In this document: one piece after another, positions 17,045-25,373 of the stretch
Layout of the letters: each line of letters starts with the position of its first letter
Position numbering within the stretch: position 1 is the stretch's first letter
Origin: Candidatus Moduliflexus flocculans
GTDB lineage: Bacteria > Moduliflexota > Moduliflexia > Moduliflexales > Moduliflexaceae
NCBI GenBank assembly: GCA_000739515.1
Contig: DF820455.1
Span: forward strand, 937,238 to 1,001,237
Direction of reading: 5' to 3'
Length of the DNA: 64,000 nt
Notes under the pieces: model-generated
Database searches by the model: none
What the model saw: the letters and a program-made list of their open reading frames with translations, nothing else
What the model was told of the DNA's origin: nothing
Program-made: the position numbers and the translations under genes

Positions 17045-18364
17045 GTGATTTATATTATTGCAGATGATCTGACCGGAGCCACCGATACTGGCGTGCAATT
17101 CTCCAAACAGGGATATACAACGGATGTTGTCATTATCTCGGACGCCGATGATACGCATTTAGCCAGCATTCGAGACCTGACGAACACCGTTGATGCGCTG
17201 GTTGTGGACACCGAGACGCGCGAAACAGATGCCGCCACGGCGCGTGCGCGTCTCCGGCAGGTCTTGCAGGCGCTTCCGCTAAGTGATGCTGATATTCTCT
17301 ATAAAAAGGTTGATTCCACGTTGCGGGGAAATGTTGGCGCGGAACTGGATGAATGCCTGAACGCGCTGAAGAAGGATGTCTGCCTTTTTACGCCGTCCTT
17401 CCCTCAAAACAAACGCATTACAGTCGAAGGATATCTCATCGTGCACGATCAGCCGTTAGGACTGAGCGAATATTACGCCGGGAGTTTAGACCCTGGCGAA
17501 GCCTCTTACATTCCTTCGCTTTTGCAGCAAGATACGGCGCTCCCTATTGCAAGAATTGACCTGAAAGATGTGGCTCAGGGGGAAGAAGCGATTGCCCGAA
17601 AGATTCGCGACTTCATCGAGCAAAAGAAAAAAATTCTTGTGATTGATGCGATGAACGACCACCAATTACGCGAGATTCTTCAGGGCAGCTTTCAGGTGCA
17701 ATCATCAATATTGTATGCCGGGTCCGCCGGGTTGGCAAACGCGATTTCCGAAATCTGCAACGGAAAACATGCCACCGCAGTTTCGCCAAACCGCACGGAG
17801 GAATCGGTCATGATTGTCTGCGGTTCCATGCGTTCGATTGCGCATCGCCAGATTGAATTTCTCAAACATCGAGTGGCGCTGCGTGACATCGCTCTTGATG
17901 TTGAACGTCTTCTTAGCGCGAAAGACGCGTATTTGCAGCACATTCTTGCCGACGCGCGTTCTTCCGTTCAGAACGAATCGCCGCATATCGTCTTGTATCC
18001 TGATCCTGTGTTTACTGACGCACAGACCTCTGAAGCCCTGTTGTCGCGATACCACCTGAACTTCCGAAGTTTAGGGGTGATCATTCGAGATTCTTTGGCG
18101 GAACTGGCCATGCGCATTTGCGAAGCGGTGTCTATCAATAATCTCATTCTTACCGGAGGCGATACCGCGATTGGGGTCTGTGAACGTTTAGGCATTCGTC
18201 AATTGACGATTGTCGAGGAATTGCTTCCGGGCATTCCTCTTTCGCTTGGGCGCTCAGCAACACAGAACGCACTCAACATTGTCACCAAAGCCGGAGGATT
18301 CGGAGAGGAAGACGCGTTATATGTCGTATTTCAAAAACTTGCACAACAAAGGAGTTTACGATGA
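17045..18364 (+). CDS. Four-carbon acid sugar kinase (DUF1537)
   Basis: A 439-residue kinase of the DUF1537 family. The N-terminal substrate domain starts IIADDLTGATDTGVQF and has KKVDSTLRGNVGAEL. The C-terminal nucleotide-binding domain has LTGGDTAIGV and TKAGGFGEEDAL. Characterised members phosphorylate D-threonate, D-erythronate or related acids at the terminal hydroxyl. The start is GTG 17045, with GAAAGG upstream. Its last four bases overlap the ATG of the pdxA2-like gene, the usual partner: kinase then dehydrogenase gives a triose phosphate after decarboxylation. Exact substrate here is unknown. First gene behind the sigma-54 promoter. Confidence 0.92.
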   Translation: MIYIIADDLTGATDTGVQFSKQGYTTDVVIISDADDTHLASIRDLTNTVDALVVDTETRETDAATARARLRQVLQALPLSDADILYKKVDSTLRGNVGAELDECLNALKKDVCLFTPSFPQNKRITVEGYLIVHDQPLGLSEYYAGSLDPGEASYIPSLLQQDTALPIARIDLKDVAQGEEAIARKIRDFIEQKKKILVIDAMNDHQLREILQGSFQVQSSILYAGSAGLANAISEICNGKHATAVSPNRTEESVMIVCGSMRSIAHRQIEFLKHRVALRDIALDVERLLSAKDAYLQHILADARSSVQNESPHIVLYPDPVFTDAQTSEALLSRYHLNFRSLGVIIRDSLAELAMRICEAVSINNLILTGGDTAIGVCERLGIRQLTIVEELLPGIPLSLGRSATQNALNIVTKAGGFGEEDALYVVFQKLAQQRSLR

Positions 18365-19398
18365 CTGATGTTTATCGTCCGCTGATTGGAATCAGCGCCG
18401 GAGATCCCGCCGGGATTGGGCCGGAAGTCACGGCAAAAGCGCTGGCGTTGCCTCAAATGTATGAACGTTGCCGTCCATTAGTGGTGGCTGAAACTGAGCT
18501 GATGCGAGCCGCAGTCCGATTTTCAGGACTCTCGTTGGACGTTCATCCCGTCAGTTCACCCCAGGAAGGGCATTATATCGCAGGCGTCCTGGATGTCCTG
18601 GATTTAAAAAATATTGATGGCGCGGCGATTCCCTACAAACAGGTCTCTGCCGAATGTGGCCGGGCCGCGTTTGAGTATGTGAAAACCGTGATTGAACTGG
18701 CCAACGCAAAAGAGATTGACGCGACGGTGACCGGTCCGATCAATAAAGAAGCTATCAATCTCGCAGGCTTCCATTATGCCGGACATACCGAGATTTACGC
18801 GAAACTCACGGAGACCAAAGAGTATGCCATGATGTTGATGCACGAACGCTTCCGCGTGATTCACGTGTCCACGCATGTTTCGCTGCGGCAGGCGTGCGAC
18901 CGTGTCAAACAGGAGCGGGTTTACCGGGTGATTCGCCTGGCGCAAGACGCGCTGAAGCAGTTAGGCATACAGACTCCGAGAATCGCGGTGGCAGGCTTGA
19001 ATCCGCATGCCGGGGAAAATGGCATGTTCGGGCGCGAGGAAATCGAGGAAATTACCCCCGCCATTCAACGGGCTTGTCAGGAGGGCTTGCGGGTAGAAGG
19101 GCCGTTCCCGCCTGATACGGTGTTCTCGAAAATGGCTGGCGGACAATATGATATTGTCGTTGTGATGTACCACGATCAGGGACATATCCCGACCAAATTG
19201 CGCGGGTTCCAATATGACGAGGCCACCGACACCTGGAACGCGATGTCCGGGGTGAACATCACTTGCGGCCTGCCGATCATCCGCGTCTCTGTCGATCATG
19301 GCACCGCATTCGACAAAGCCGGCGAAGGGCGCGCAAACCCCGAAAGCATGATTCAAGCGATTGAAATTGCCGCGCAATTTGCCGCGCAGCGAATATAA
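18361..19398 (+). CDS. pdxA2: PdxA2-type 4-phospho-acid dehydrogenase
   Basis: A 345-residue member of the PdxA family. GISAGDPAGIGPEV is the N-terminal signature. Metal-binding histidines are in AGHTEIYAKL, MYHDQGHIPTK and SVDHGTAFDKAG. Next to a DUF1537 kinase, the established role is NAD-dependent oxidation of a 4-phospho-threonate or erythronate to a keto acid that decarboxylates to dihydroxyacetone phosphate. It is less likely to make pyridoxal phosphate. Four-base overlap with the kinase gene shows coupling. Confidence 0.9.
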   Translation: MTDVYRPLIGISAGDPAGIGPEVTAKALALPQMYERCRPLVVAETELMRAAVRFSGLSLDVHPVSSPQEGHYIAGVLDVLDLKNIDGAAIPYKQVSAECGRAAFEYVKTVIELANAKEIDATVTGPINKEAINLAGFHYAGHTEIYAKLTETKEYAMMLMHERFRVIHVSTHVSLRQACDRVKQERVYRVIRLAQDALKQLGIQTPRIAVAGLNPHAGENGMFGREEIEEITPAIQRACQEGLRVEGPFPPDTVFSKMAGGQYDIVVVMYHDQGHIPTKLRGFQYDEATDTWNAMSGVNITCGLPIIRVSVDHGTAFDKAGEGRANPESMIQAIEIAAQFAAQRI

Positions 19399-19415
19399 AG
19401 AGGAGAGAAAATCCA

Positions 19416-20573
19416 ATGAAAGATTTTTTGTTTCAAATGCCTCGAACCATTGAAATGGGATATGGCAAAAGCCGTCATATCGCCTCATTTGTGAAGAATT
19501 TAGGGCTGAAAAATGCCCTGTTAGTGGTCGATCATCAACTGAAAAAACTGGGCCTGCTGGACGATATTTTCAACAGCCTGAACGATGGGGCGGTGGCGTT
19601 TCATGTGTTTGATGACATTACACGCGAACCAACCATTACTGACGTCGATCAGGCTATCAAGGATTTGAAGGTGGGAACAGTGTTTGACGGCGTGATTGGC
19701 ATCGGAGGTGGCAGCGCCATTGATGTCGCCAAATTGCTGGCAGTGTCCGGTGGTTTTGACGGTTCGGTGAAAGAGTATGTCGGGACGAATATCGTGAAAC
19801 AACGGGGAGTCCCGATGATGATTCTGCCGACCACGTCAGGCACCGGCGCAGAAGCGACCCCAAACGCCATTGTCCACAATGTTGAAGCCGAGTGTAAGCA
19901 AGGCGTGGTCAGCCCGTATTTGATTCCGGATGTCGTCATTCTCGATCCGGATCTGACGCTGACGCTGCCGCCGAAAGTCACGGCAGAAACCGGTCTTGAC
20001 GCATTTACTCACGCAATTGAATGCTTTATCTGCAATAAAGCGACCCCGATGAGCGATCTGGTGTCTCTGGAATCTATGCGCCTGATGACAACATACCTGC
20101 GCCAGGCTGTCAACAACGGCCAGGATCGCGAGGCGCGTTATTATACCGCATTAGGCAGTTTGTATGGCGGGATTGCGATTGCCAATTCCGGCACTGGCGG
20201 CGTACATGCGCTGGCGTATCCGTTAGGCGGCAAATATCATATCACGCATGGCTTATCGAATGCGATCCTGCTCGCAGAGGTGATGAAATTCAACGCTCCG
20301 GCAGTGCCGGAGAAATTCGTCCGGGTGGCGAAAGTCATGGGACTGAAGACCGCAGGACGTTCTCAAGAAGAGATCGTGTCCTCTACGGTGACAGCCATTA
20401 AAGATTTCGTGCGTGATGTCGGAATTACGCTCAACAATTTTGAGGCGACCGATCTGGTGCTGTCCGATTTGGCGCAGTCGGCCATGACCGTCCAGCGTCT
20501 GTTGCAGAATAACCCAAGAACGATTACGCGTGAAGACGCTGAAAACATCTATCGAACCTCACTCCGGTCATAG
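19416..20573 (+). CDS. Iron-containing alcohol dehydrogenase
   Basis: A 385-residue group III alcohol dehydrogenase. IGIGGGSAIDVAK binds NAD(P) and PTTSGTGAEATP is the family motif. Iron ligands lie in GLDAFTHAIE and in the ALAYPLGGKYHITHGLSNA segment. The AGAGGAG site lies 17 bases downstream of pdxA2. In this operon it may oxidise or reduce an aldehyde or hydroxy-acid intermediate, for example a product of the neighbouring lyase. The exact reaction cannot be read from sequence. Confidence 0.92.
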   Translation: MKDFLFQMPRTIEMGYGKSRHIASFVKNLGLKNALLVVDHQLKKLGLLDDIFNSLNDGAVAFHVFDDITREPTITDVDQAIKDLKVGTVFDGVIGIGGGSAIDVAKLLAVSGGFDGSVKEYVGTNIVKQRGVPMMILPTTSGTGAEATPNAIVHNVEAECKQGVVSPYLIPDVVILDPDLTLTLPPKVTAETGLDAFTHAIECFICNKATPMSDLVSLESMRLMTTYLRQAVNNGQDREARYYTALGSLYGGIAIANSGTGGVHALAYPLGGKYHITHGLSNAILLAEVMKFNAPAVPEKFVRVAKVMGLKTAGRSQEEIVSSTVTAIKDFVRDVGITLNNFEATDLVLSDLAQSAMTVQRLLQNNPRTITREDAENIYRTSLRS

Positions 20574-20614
20574 CGAAAAAACGCTTATAGACCTGAATTG
20601 CAGGAGAAGACATT

Positions 20615-21514
20615 ATGGTTATAGAAGGCATCTTGCCAGCGATTATTACGCCAATGGATGATAATGAACACCTGAATTTACACGAATTGGCCGTCCAAAT
20701 CCACCGGCAATTAAACGCCGGAGTCAATGGGATTTTTTGTTTGGGGACAAATGGCGAATTCTACTCGTTGAATGAGCAGGAAAAACTTCAGGTGATCGCC
20801 AAAACCTGCGACGTGGTGAAGAAACAAGTGCCGGTGATTGCCGGCGTAGGATGCATCACGACGAGGGAAACCATACGGCTTGCGCAAGAGGCTGAGAACA
20901 TCGGGGTTGATGCTGTTTCGGTCATTACGCCGTATTTTATCAAGTGTTCTCAGGATGATCTCTTGAAGCATTATACGGCTGTGGCAGAGGCGGTGAAACT
21001 TCCGGTGTTTCTCTACGCGATTCCAGCCCGCACGACGAATGACATCGAGCCGGAAACGTTGGAGATACTGGCAAAGATCGATAACATTGTCGCCATCAAA
21101 GATAGCAGCGGAGATTTTGAGAAGGTCAAAAAATATATCGAGGTCTCGAAAAACCGAGAGGATTTTGCGGTATTTCTCGGCACCGATTCGCTAATTTTAG
21201 AAGGGCTGATGAATGGCGCGGTCGGCTCGCTGTCTGGCCTCGCAAACGTCGCGCCGGAACTGATCTGCAACATCTATAACAGTTATAAGAATCATGATCT
21301 CGAAGCGGCCAAACGGTACCAGGAACAGACGATCGAACTTCGCAAAATTTTACAGCTTGGCAATCCCAATTCAATGACCAAACGGGCGGTCAGACTGTTA
21401 GGTTTTCCAGTTGGGCCGTGCCGAGAACCTGCCAATATCGCTGACGCTGACATTGATGAACAAATACGGCAGATTTTAACCGGGTTGCAGTTGATGTCGT
21501 ACACGAAGTCATGA
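20615..21514 (+). CDS. DapA/NanA-family lyase or synthase
   Basis: A 299-residue TIM-barrel enzyme of the dihydrodipicolinate synthase/N-acetylneuraminate lyase superfamily. FCLGTNGEFYSL is the carboxylate-binding loop. The tyrosine of VFLYAIPART and the Schiff-base lysine of IVAIKDSSGD are present. It has the usual length and a good AGGAG site. The setting (acid-sugar kinase, TRAP transporter, sialidase-like enzyme) argues for a 2-keto acid aldolase or lyase in sugar-acid breakdown rather than lysine synthesis. It could cleave a deoxy-keto acid to pyruvate plus an aldehyde handled by the neighbouring dehydrogenase. Confidence 0.9.
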   Translation: MVIEGILPAIITPMDDNEHLNLHELAVQIHRQLNAGVNGIFCLGTNGEFYSLNEQEKLQVIAKTCDVVKKQVPVIAGVGCITTRETIRLAQEAENIGVDAVSVITPYFIKCSQDDLLKHYTAVAEAVKLPVFLYAIPARTTNDIEPETLEILAKIDNIVAIKDSSGDFEKVKKYIEVSKNREDFAVFLGTDSLILEGLMNGAVGSLSGLANVAPELICNIYNSYKNHDLEAAKRYQEQTIELRKILQLGNPNSMTKRAVRLLGFPVGPCREPANIADADIDEQIRQILTGLQLMSYTKS

Positions 21515-21530
21515 ATTTTTAAAAGGTTTC

Positions 21531-21580
21531 AGGAGTGTCAAATCTTGATTTGACAGGCGAAATCGAGATTTCGCACTCCT
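21531..21580. repeat. Palindrome, family C copy 1
   Basis: Outer arms AGGAGTG and CACTCCT enclose two internal inverted words (CAAATC/GATTTG and GAAATC/GATTTC). It lies between the lyase gene and the TRAP genes. Relatives lie at 31593, 46417, 49790 and 51935. Confidence 0.7.
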
Positions 21581-21592
21581 AAAAAAGAGGAG

Positions 21593-21778
21593 GTGAGGCC
21601 GGGGTACCTTAAAGATCGTGATTTTCTGCCTGAACACACCCGATCACTTCAGCTCGGGCGCAGGCTCGTTTCGCAACGTTCGGTAAACCATGATGCAGCA
21701 AATGAACGTCGCCTTGAAAATGCTCTTGAAGAGAGTATTCTCCTGGCGGACAACAACAACACGGAGAACTGGTTATGA
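21593..21778 (+). CDS. Possible small leader protein upstream of the TAXI gene
   Basis: A 61-codon frame starting GTG and ending in a TGA that overlaps the next gene's ATG (ATGA), which would allow coupling. The product would be hydrophilic, with LENALEESILLADNNNTENW at its end. The purine-rich GAGGAG directly touches the GTG, too close for a normal ribosome site, and no family was recognised. It may simply be an open leader region. Confidence 0.25.
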   Translation: MRPGYLKDRDFLPEHTRSLQLGRRLVSQRSVNHDAANERRLENALEESILLADNNNTENWL

Positions 21779-22791
21779 AAAAATTATTGAGTATCGTATT
21801 CGCATTGACCCTTGTCGTGGCAATCTCAGCAGGCGAGAGCGCCGCACAGTCAGACGCCGCCAAGAATGCCAGCATACTTTTCGCCACCTTTGAAGTCGGA
21901 ACAAGTAACTACAACGTTTCAGCCGAGCTTGCCAAGCTTTGGGAAAGCAACGGCATTGGCAAAGTTGATGTTCAACCGATTTCTCCTGGCGGCATGGGAG
22001 CGCCGTATCTGTTTCACTACGGGAAAGCCGATATGGCCTTCATTAACGGCGCGCCTGCAAAATGGGCAAGAGATGAAGGGACGCTTGGCAAGGAACCGGC
22101 GCACGGATATCAAGCCATGATCGGCGAACTCTCTGCTGTCTCAGCCGTCAACTTTTTGACGGAAGACTTCATCAAAAAATATAATGTCACCACGATTGAA
22201 GAAGCGATTCGTCAAAAATTGCCGATCCGAATCGGATGCAGCCCTGTCGGTTCTATGGATAATGAAGTGGTGCAAATCCTGTTAAAGTATTTAGGCGTCT
22301 CAGAAGCGGATGTGAAATCATGGGGCGGCGATGTTGTTCATGGCGGCGGTTCAGACCTCGCGTCTATGGTAAAAGACGGAAAGCTTGACTACATGCTTGA
22401 TCATACATCCGTGAACTCATCAACCATGCAAGAAATTTCAATGACCAGTAATGTGCGATTCCTGCAATGGGAAGAGGCAACCATTGATTACTTTGTCAAA
22501 GAAAAAGGATTTCAACGCGTCACGATTGCTGCGAATTCCTGGAAAGGCCAGGCAAATGAGATCGTGAATGCCGGGACGCCGGATTGTATCTTCGTGTCAG
22601 ACAAGTTAAGCGAAGAAGTGGTGTATCAATTGACCAAAATCATGTGTGAAAACAGAGACTATTTGGTAAAAGTCTTCGCTTCCTTAGAACCGTTTCATCC
22701 TGAAACGTGCTGGCAACCGGAAAAAGTCGGCGGTATTGAACTCCATCCTGGGGCGGCAAGATACTTTAAAGAAGCAGGGTACATGAAATAA
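21775..22791 (+). CDS. TAXI-type TRAP transporter solute-binding protein
   Basis: A 338-residue secreted binding protein. A lysine-rich start, a hydrophobic core and an AAQSD-like cleavage region give a signal peptide of about 25 residues. The mature part has TFEVGTSNYNVSAELAKLW and RIGCSPVGSMDNEVV, matching the TAXI (TRAP-associated extracytoplasmic immunogenic) family, which delivers organic acids to a fused TRAP permease. That permease follows after a hairpin terminator, which probably lets the binding protein be made in excess. Ligand unknown; the operon suggests an acidic sugar derivative. Confidence 0.9.
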   Translation: MKKLLSIVFALTLVVAISAGESAAQSDAAKNASILFATFEVGTSNYNVSAELAKLWESNGIGKVDVQPISPGGMGAPYLFHYGKADMAFINGAPAKWARDEGTLGKEPAHGYQAMIGELSAVSAVNFLTEDFIKKYNVTTIEEAIRQKLPIRIGCSPVGSMDNEVVQILLKYLGVSEADVKSWGGDVVHGGGSDLASMVKDGKLDYMLDHTSVNSSTMQEISMTSNVRFLQWEEATIDYFVKEKGFQRVTIAANSWKGQANEIVNAGTPDCIFVSDKLSEEVVYQLTKIMCENRDYLVKVFASLEPFHPETCWQPEKVGGIELHPGAARYFKEAGYMK

Positions 22792-22806
22792 TTCAAGTTA
22801 TCGCAG

Positions 22807-22832
22807 AACGGCGTCTGTGGACGCCGTTTTTT
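22807..22832 (+). terminator. Intra-operon attenuating terminator
   Basis: AACGGCGTC-TGTG-GACGCCGTT followed by a T run sits between the binding-protein gene and the permease gene. It is a strong stem for partial termination, fitting a higher need for the periplasmic protein. Confidence 0.8.
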
Positions 22833-22858
22833 CATCATCGCCTGGGAGGGGAGGTTCT

Positions 22859-24832
22859 ATGACAGAGAAACATATCGAAGAGAGAGAGAATATTGCGCGT
22901 TCGGATATGGTAGAACAGCCGATAAAGCAAAATATGCCGAGATGGCGTTATATTGCGCTACTTCTTGTTTCAGCGGGCTTTATTGCGTTTCAATTATACA
23001 TCGCCATGGTTCGTCCGCTGGACCGATGGTTGCAAGTACCGTATCACATGTGTTTCGGCCTGTTGGCGGCATTTTTGTTCAAGCCGATGGCTGACAGTGT
23101 TCAACCCAAAACAGCGAAAATCATTGCATGGCTGTATGATGCGGTGTTGATTGCATTACTGGCGTATATTGCGTATTATTTTACCACCAATTTGGCATTT
23201 CTTCAAAACAGAATTTACAACATTGATGCCATGAGAACCAATGATTTGATTGCTGCCTATGCGACCGTTTTTGTGGTCATGGAAGCGGCAAGACGCATCA
23301 TGGGAAGAAACTTATTTATCTTTATCGTGCTCTTCATTGCGTATGCGTTCTTAGGACAAAAGCTGACCGGCGTTTTCCAATTTCGAGGAATGAGTTGGCA
23401 AACCTTCGGCGAGGTCATGATTATGGATGTGAACGGCATACTCGGTTCTCCGTTGACCTCTTCGATGAACACCTTGTTCTATTTCCTGATCTTTGGCGCC
23501 TTTTTCTCCTCCTGCGGTGGCGGACAGGTATTGATTGACTTAGGCATGAAACTCAGTGATAAAACGGTGGGTGGGCCGGCGAAAGCTGCCGTGCTTTCCA
23601 GTGGGTTGATGGGGATGATTTCAGGGAGCGCCGTCGCCAATGTGTCAACAACTGGCGTCATGACGATACCGCTGATGAAAAAATCCGGGTATGAGCCTCA
23701 CCAGGCCGCGTCTATTGAAGCGGTCGCGTCAACCGGCGGTCAAATCATGCCTCCGATTATGGGAATTGGCGCGTTCATCATGGCAGAAATGATTGGCATC
23801 AGTTACATGAAAATTGCCACCGCAGCATTGATTCCTGCATTGGCGTACTATGGCTCTGTCTTCCTGTTGGTGCATTTTTTGGCGAAACGGAAACACATGG
23901 TTTCGAAAGATACCGCGCTCAAATATGTATCCGCTCCTATTCTCCCAAGACTCTATCAACTCTTGCCGATTGCTGCCCTGGTATGGATTATCTTCTCCGG
24001 CGGCTCGCTGACAAGAGGCGCACTGGTCGGGACGGCGCTCTCTATTATCGTCAGCCTTCTCTCAAAAGAGACCCGCATGAGCATCAAAGGATATGTTGAT
24101 GCTATGCTTGATGGTGTCCAACAAGCCGCCAGCATTACAGTGCCGACGGCAGCTATTGGCATTATGATTGGCATTGTGATTCAATCTGGCGTGGCCAATA
24201 AACTGACAAAGATTATTTCCCAGACAGGAAGCTCAAGCCTTGCGCTTGCGCTCATCTTCGCGATGGCAGGCTGTTTGCTGTTAGGCATGGCGCTGCCGAC
24301 AGTTGCCGCGTATTTGATTGCCAACATCCTGTTCGGCTCAACCCTGATCAACTTAGGTCTTTCTGCGTTGGCGGCGAACCTGTTCATTTTCTATTTTGGC
24401 GTGATTGCGCAGATTACGCCACCGGTATGTTTGGCCTCGTTTACTGCGGCAGGTATTGCCGGGGCCAATTCGTGGAAAACAGGATGGACGTCGTTCGGAT
24501 ATGCGTTTGTCTCCTTTCTCGTACCCTATGTCTTCGTTTTCAACCCGGAACTCATCTTAATTGATGCAACACTGCTTAATGTCACATCAGCCGTGCTGGT
24601 GTTGGCATGGGGAGTTCTGTTCCTGGCTGCGGCGGTGAGCGGATATCTGTTTATCCCGATTGACAATATCTTGATTCGGGCGGCCTTCTTTATTATCTCC
24701 ATTCTGATTATTATCCCGCACCAACTGTCCACGATTATCGGATCAGGGTTGGGAATCGCTTTTATCGTGATTTTCTACCTTGCGCGGATCAAACAGAAAA
24801 AAGCAGACGCACTGAACGCAGACGCTGTATGA
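22859..24832 (+). CDS. TRAP transporter fused permease (4TM-12TM type)
   Basis: A 657-residue polytopic membrane protein joining the small DctQ-like and large DctM-like subunits, as usual for TAXI systems. About sixteen hydrophobic helices are visible. GLMGMISGSAVANVSTTGVM and STGGQIMPPIMGIGAF are TRAP-T large-subunit motifs, and LGMALPTVAAYL repeats the theme in the second half. ATG 22859 follows GGGAGGGGAGG; the upstream frame from 22817 lies in the terminator. It imports the TAXI ligand with a sodium or proton gradient. Its stop overlaps the ATG of the broken YhcH-like gene (ATGA). Confidence 0.93.
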   Translation: MTEKHIEERENIARSDMVEQPIKQNMPRWRYIALLLVSAGFIAFQLYIAMVRPLDRWLQVPYHMCFGLLAAFLFKPMADSVQPKTAKIIAWLYDAVLIALLAYIAYYFTTNLAFLQNRIYNIDAMRTNDLIAAYATVFVVMEAARRIMGRNLFIFIVLFIAYAFLGQKLTGVFQFRGMSWQTFGEVMIMDVNGILGSPLTSSMNTLFYFLIFGAFFSSCGGGQVLIDLGMKLSDKTVGGPAKAAVLSSGLMGMISGSAVANVSTTGVMTIPLMKKSGYEPHQAASIEAVASTGGQIMPPIMGIGAFIMAEMIGISYMKIATAALIPALAYYGSVFLLVHFLAKRKHMVSKDTALKYVSAPILPRLYQLLPIAALVWIIFSGGSLTRGALVGTALSIIVSLLSKETRMSIKGYVDAMLDGVQQAASITVPTAAIGIMIGIVIQSGVANKLTKIISQTGSSSLALALIFAMAGCLLLGMALPTVAAYLIANILFGSTLINLGLSALAANLFIFYFGVIAQITPPVCLASFTAAGIAGANSWKTGWTSFGYAFVSFLVPYVFVFNPELILIDATLLNVTSAVLVLAWGVLFLAAAVSGYLFIPIDNILIRAAFFIISILIIIPHQLSTIIGSGLGIAFIVIFYLARIKQKKADALNADAV

Positions 24833-25260
24833 TTACCGATCATGTCAAGCTCATTCACTGTTATGACAAGCTTTTGCCGGGGCTCGGAAACGCGTATGCG
24901 TTGGTCACGGAGATGGCACAAGGAAAAGACGACGGGCGATACGAATTTGAAGGCGGCTTCTTTTTGATTCAAACCGGATAAACAAAGCCGATGGATGAGG
25001 GAAATTTTGAAGCGCACAAACAATATGTAGACATACAGATCGTGATCGATGGCAGCGAAGATGTTGCCTGGGCAGAATTGTCCGATTTGCATGAAGAAAT
25101 CGCGTACAACCCGGAGAAGGATGCGCTGTACCTGAGTGGCGCAACAACCCATTCTATGAACATCGGAAAAGACATGTTTTATATTGCATTTCCTCATGAC
25201 GCTCATCGCCCGGTCAGACACATCGGCGAGCCACAATCCTTTAAAAAGATCGTGTTATAG
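24829..25260 (+). pseudogene. YhcH/YjgK/YiaL (DUF386) gene interrupted by one in-frame stop
   Basis: From ATG 24829, overlapping the permease stop, the frame reads MITDHVKLIHCYDK...GGFFLIQTG, then TAA at 24979-24981. It then resumes at once in the same frame with TKPMDEGNFEAHKQYVDIQ and runs to 25260. The family normally has an aromatic residue before TKP, so TAT or TAC probably became TAA. The conserved EAHKQYVDIQ and LPHDAHRP-like (AFPHDAHRP) motifs downstream are intact. Intact members are cupin-fold proteins of sialic-acid and acid-sugar operons, probably sugar anomerases. Either a recent nonsense mutation, a read error, or unusual decoding. Confidence 0.88.
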
Positions 25261-25282
25261 ATGCGAGCGTTGATTTGTTATA

Positions 25283-25315
25283 AGACCTCACAGGTCTCGA
25301 AGACCTGTGAGGTCT
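25283..25315. repeat. Palindrome, family B copy 2
   Basis: Perfect 15-base arms AGACCTCACAGGTCT and AGACCTGTGAGGTCT around CGA, between the broken YhcH-like gene and the sialidase-like gene. Confidence 0.92.
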
Positions 25316-25373
25316 GCCGTTATTAACTTTTAATGCTCACATCTATAAAACTGCCGATCAAGGAGTTGACACT

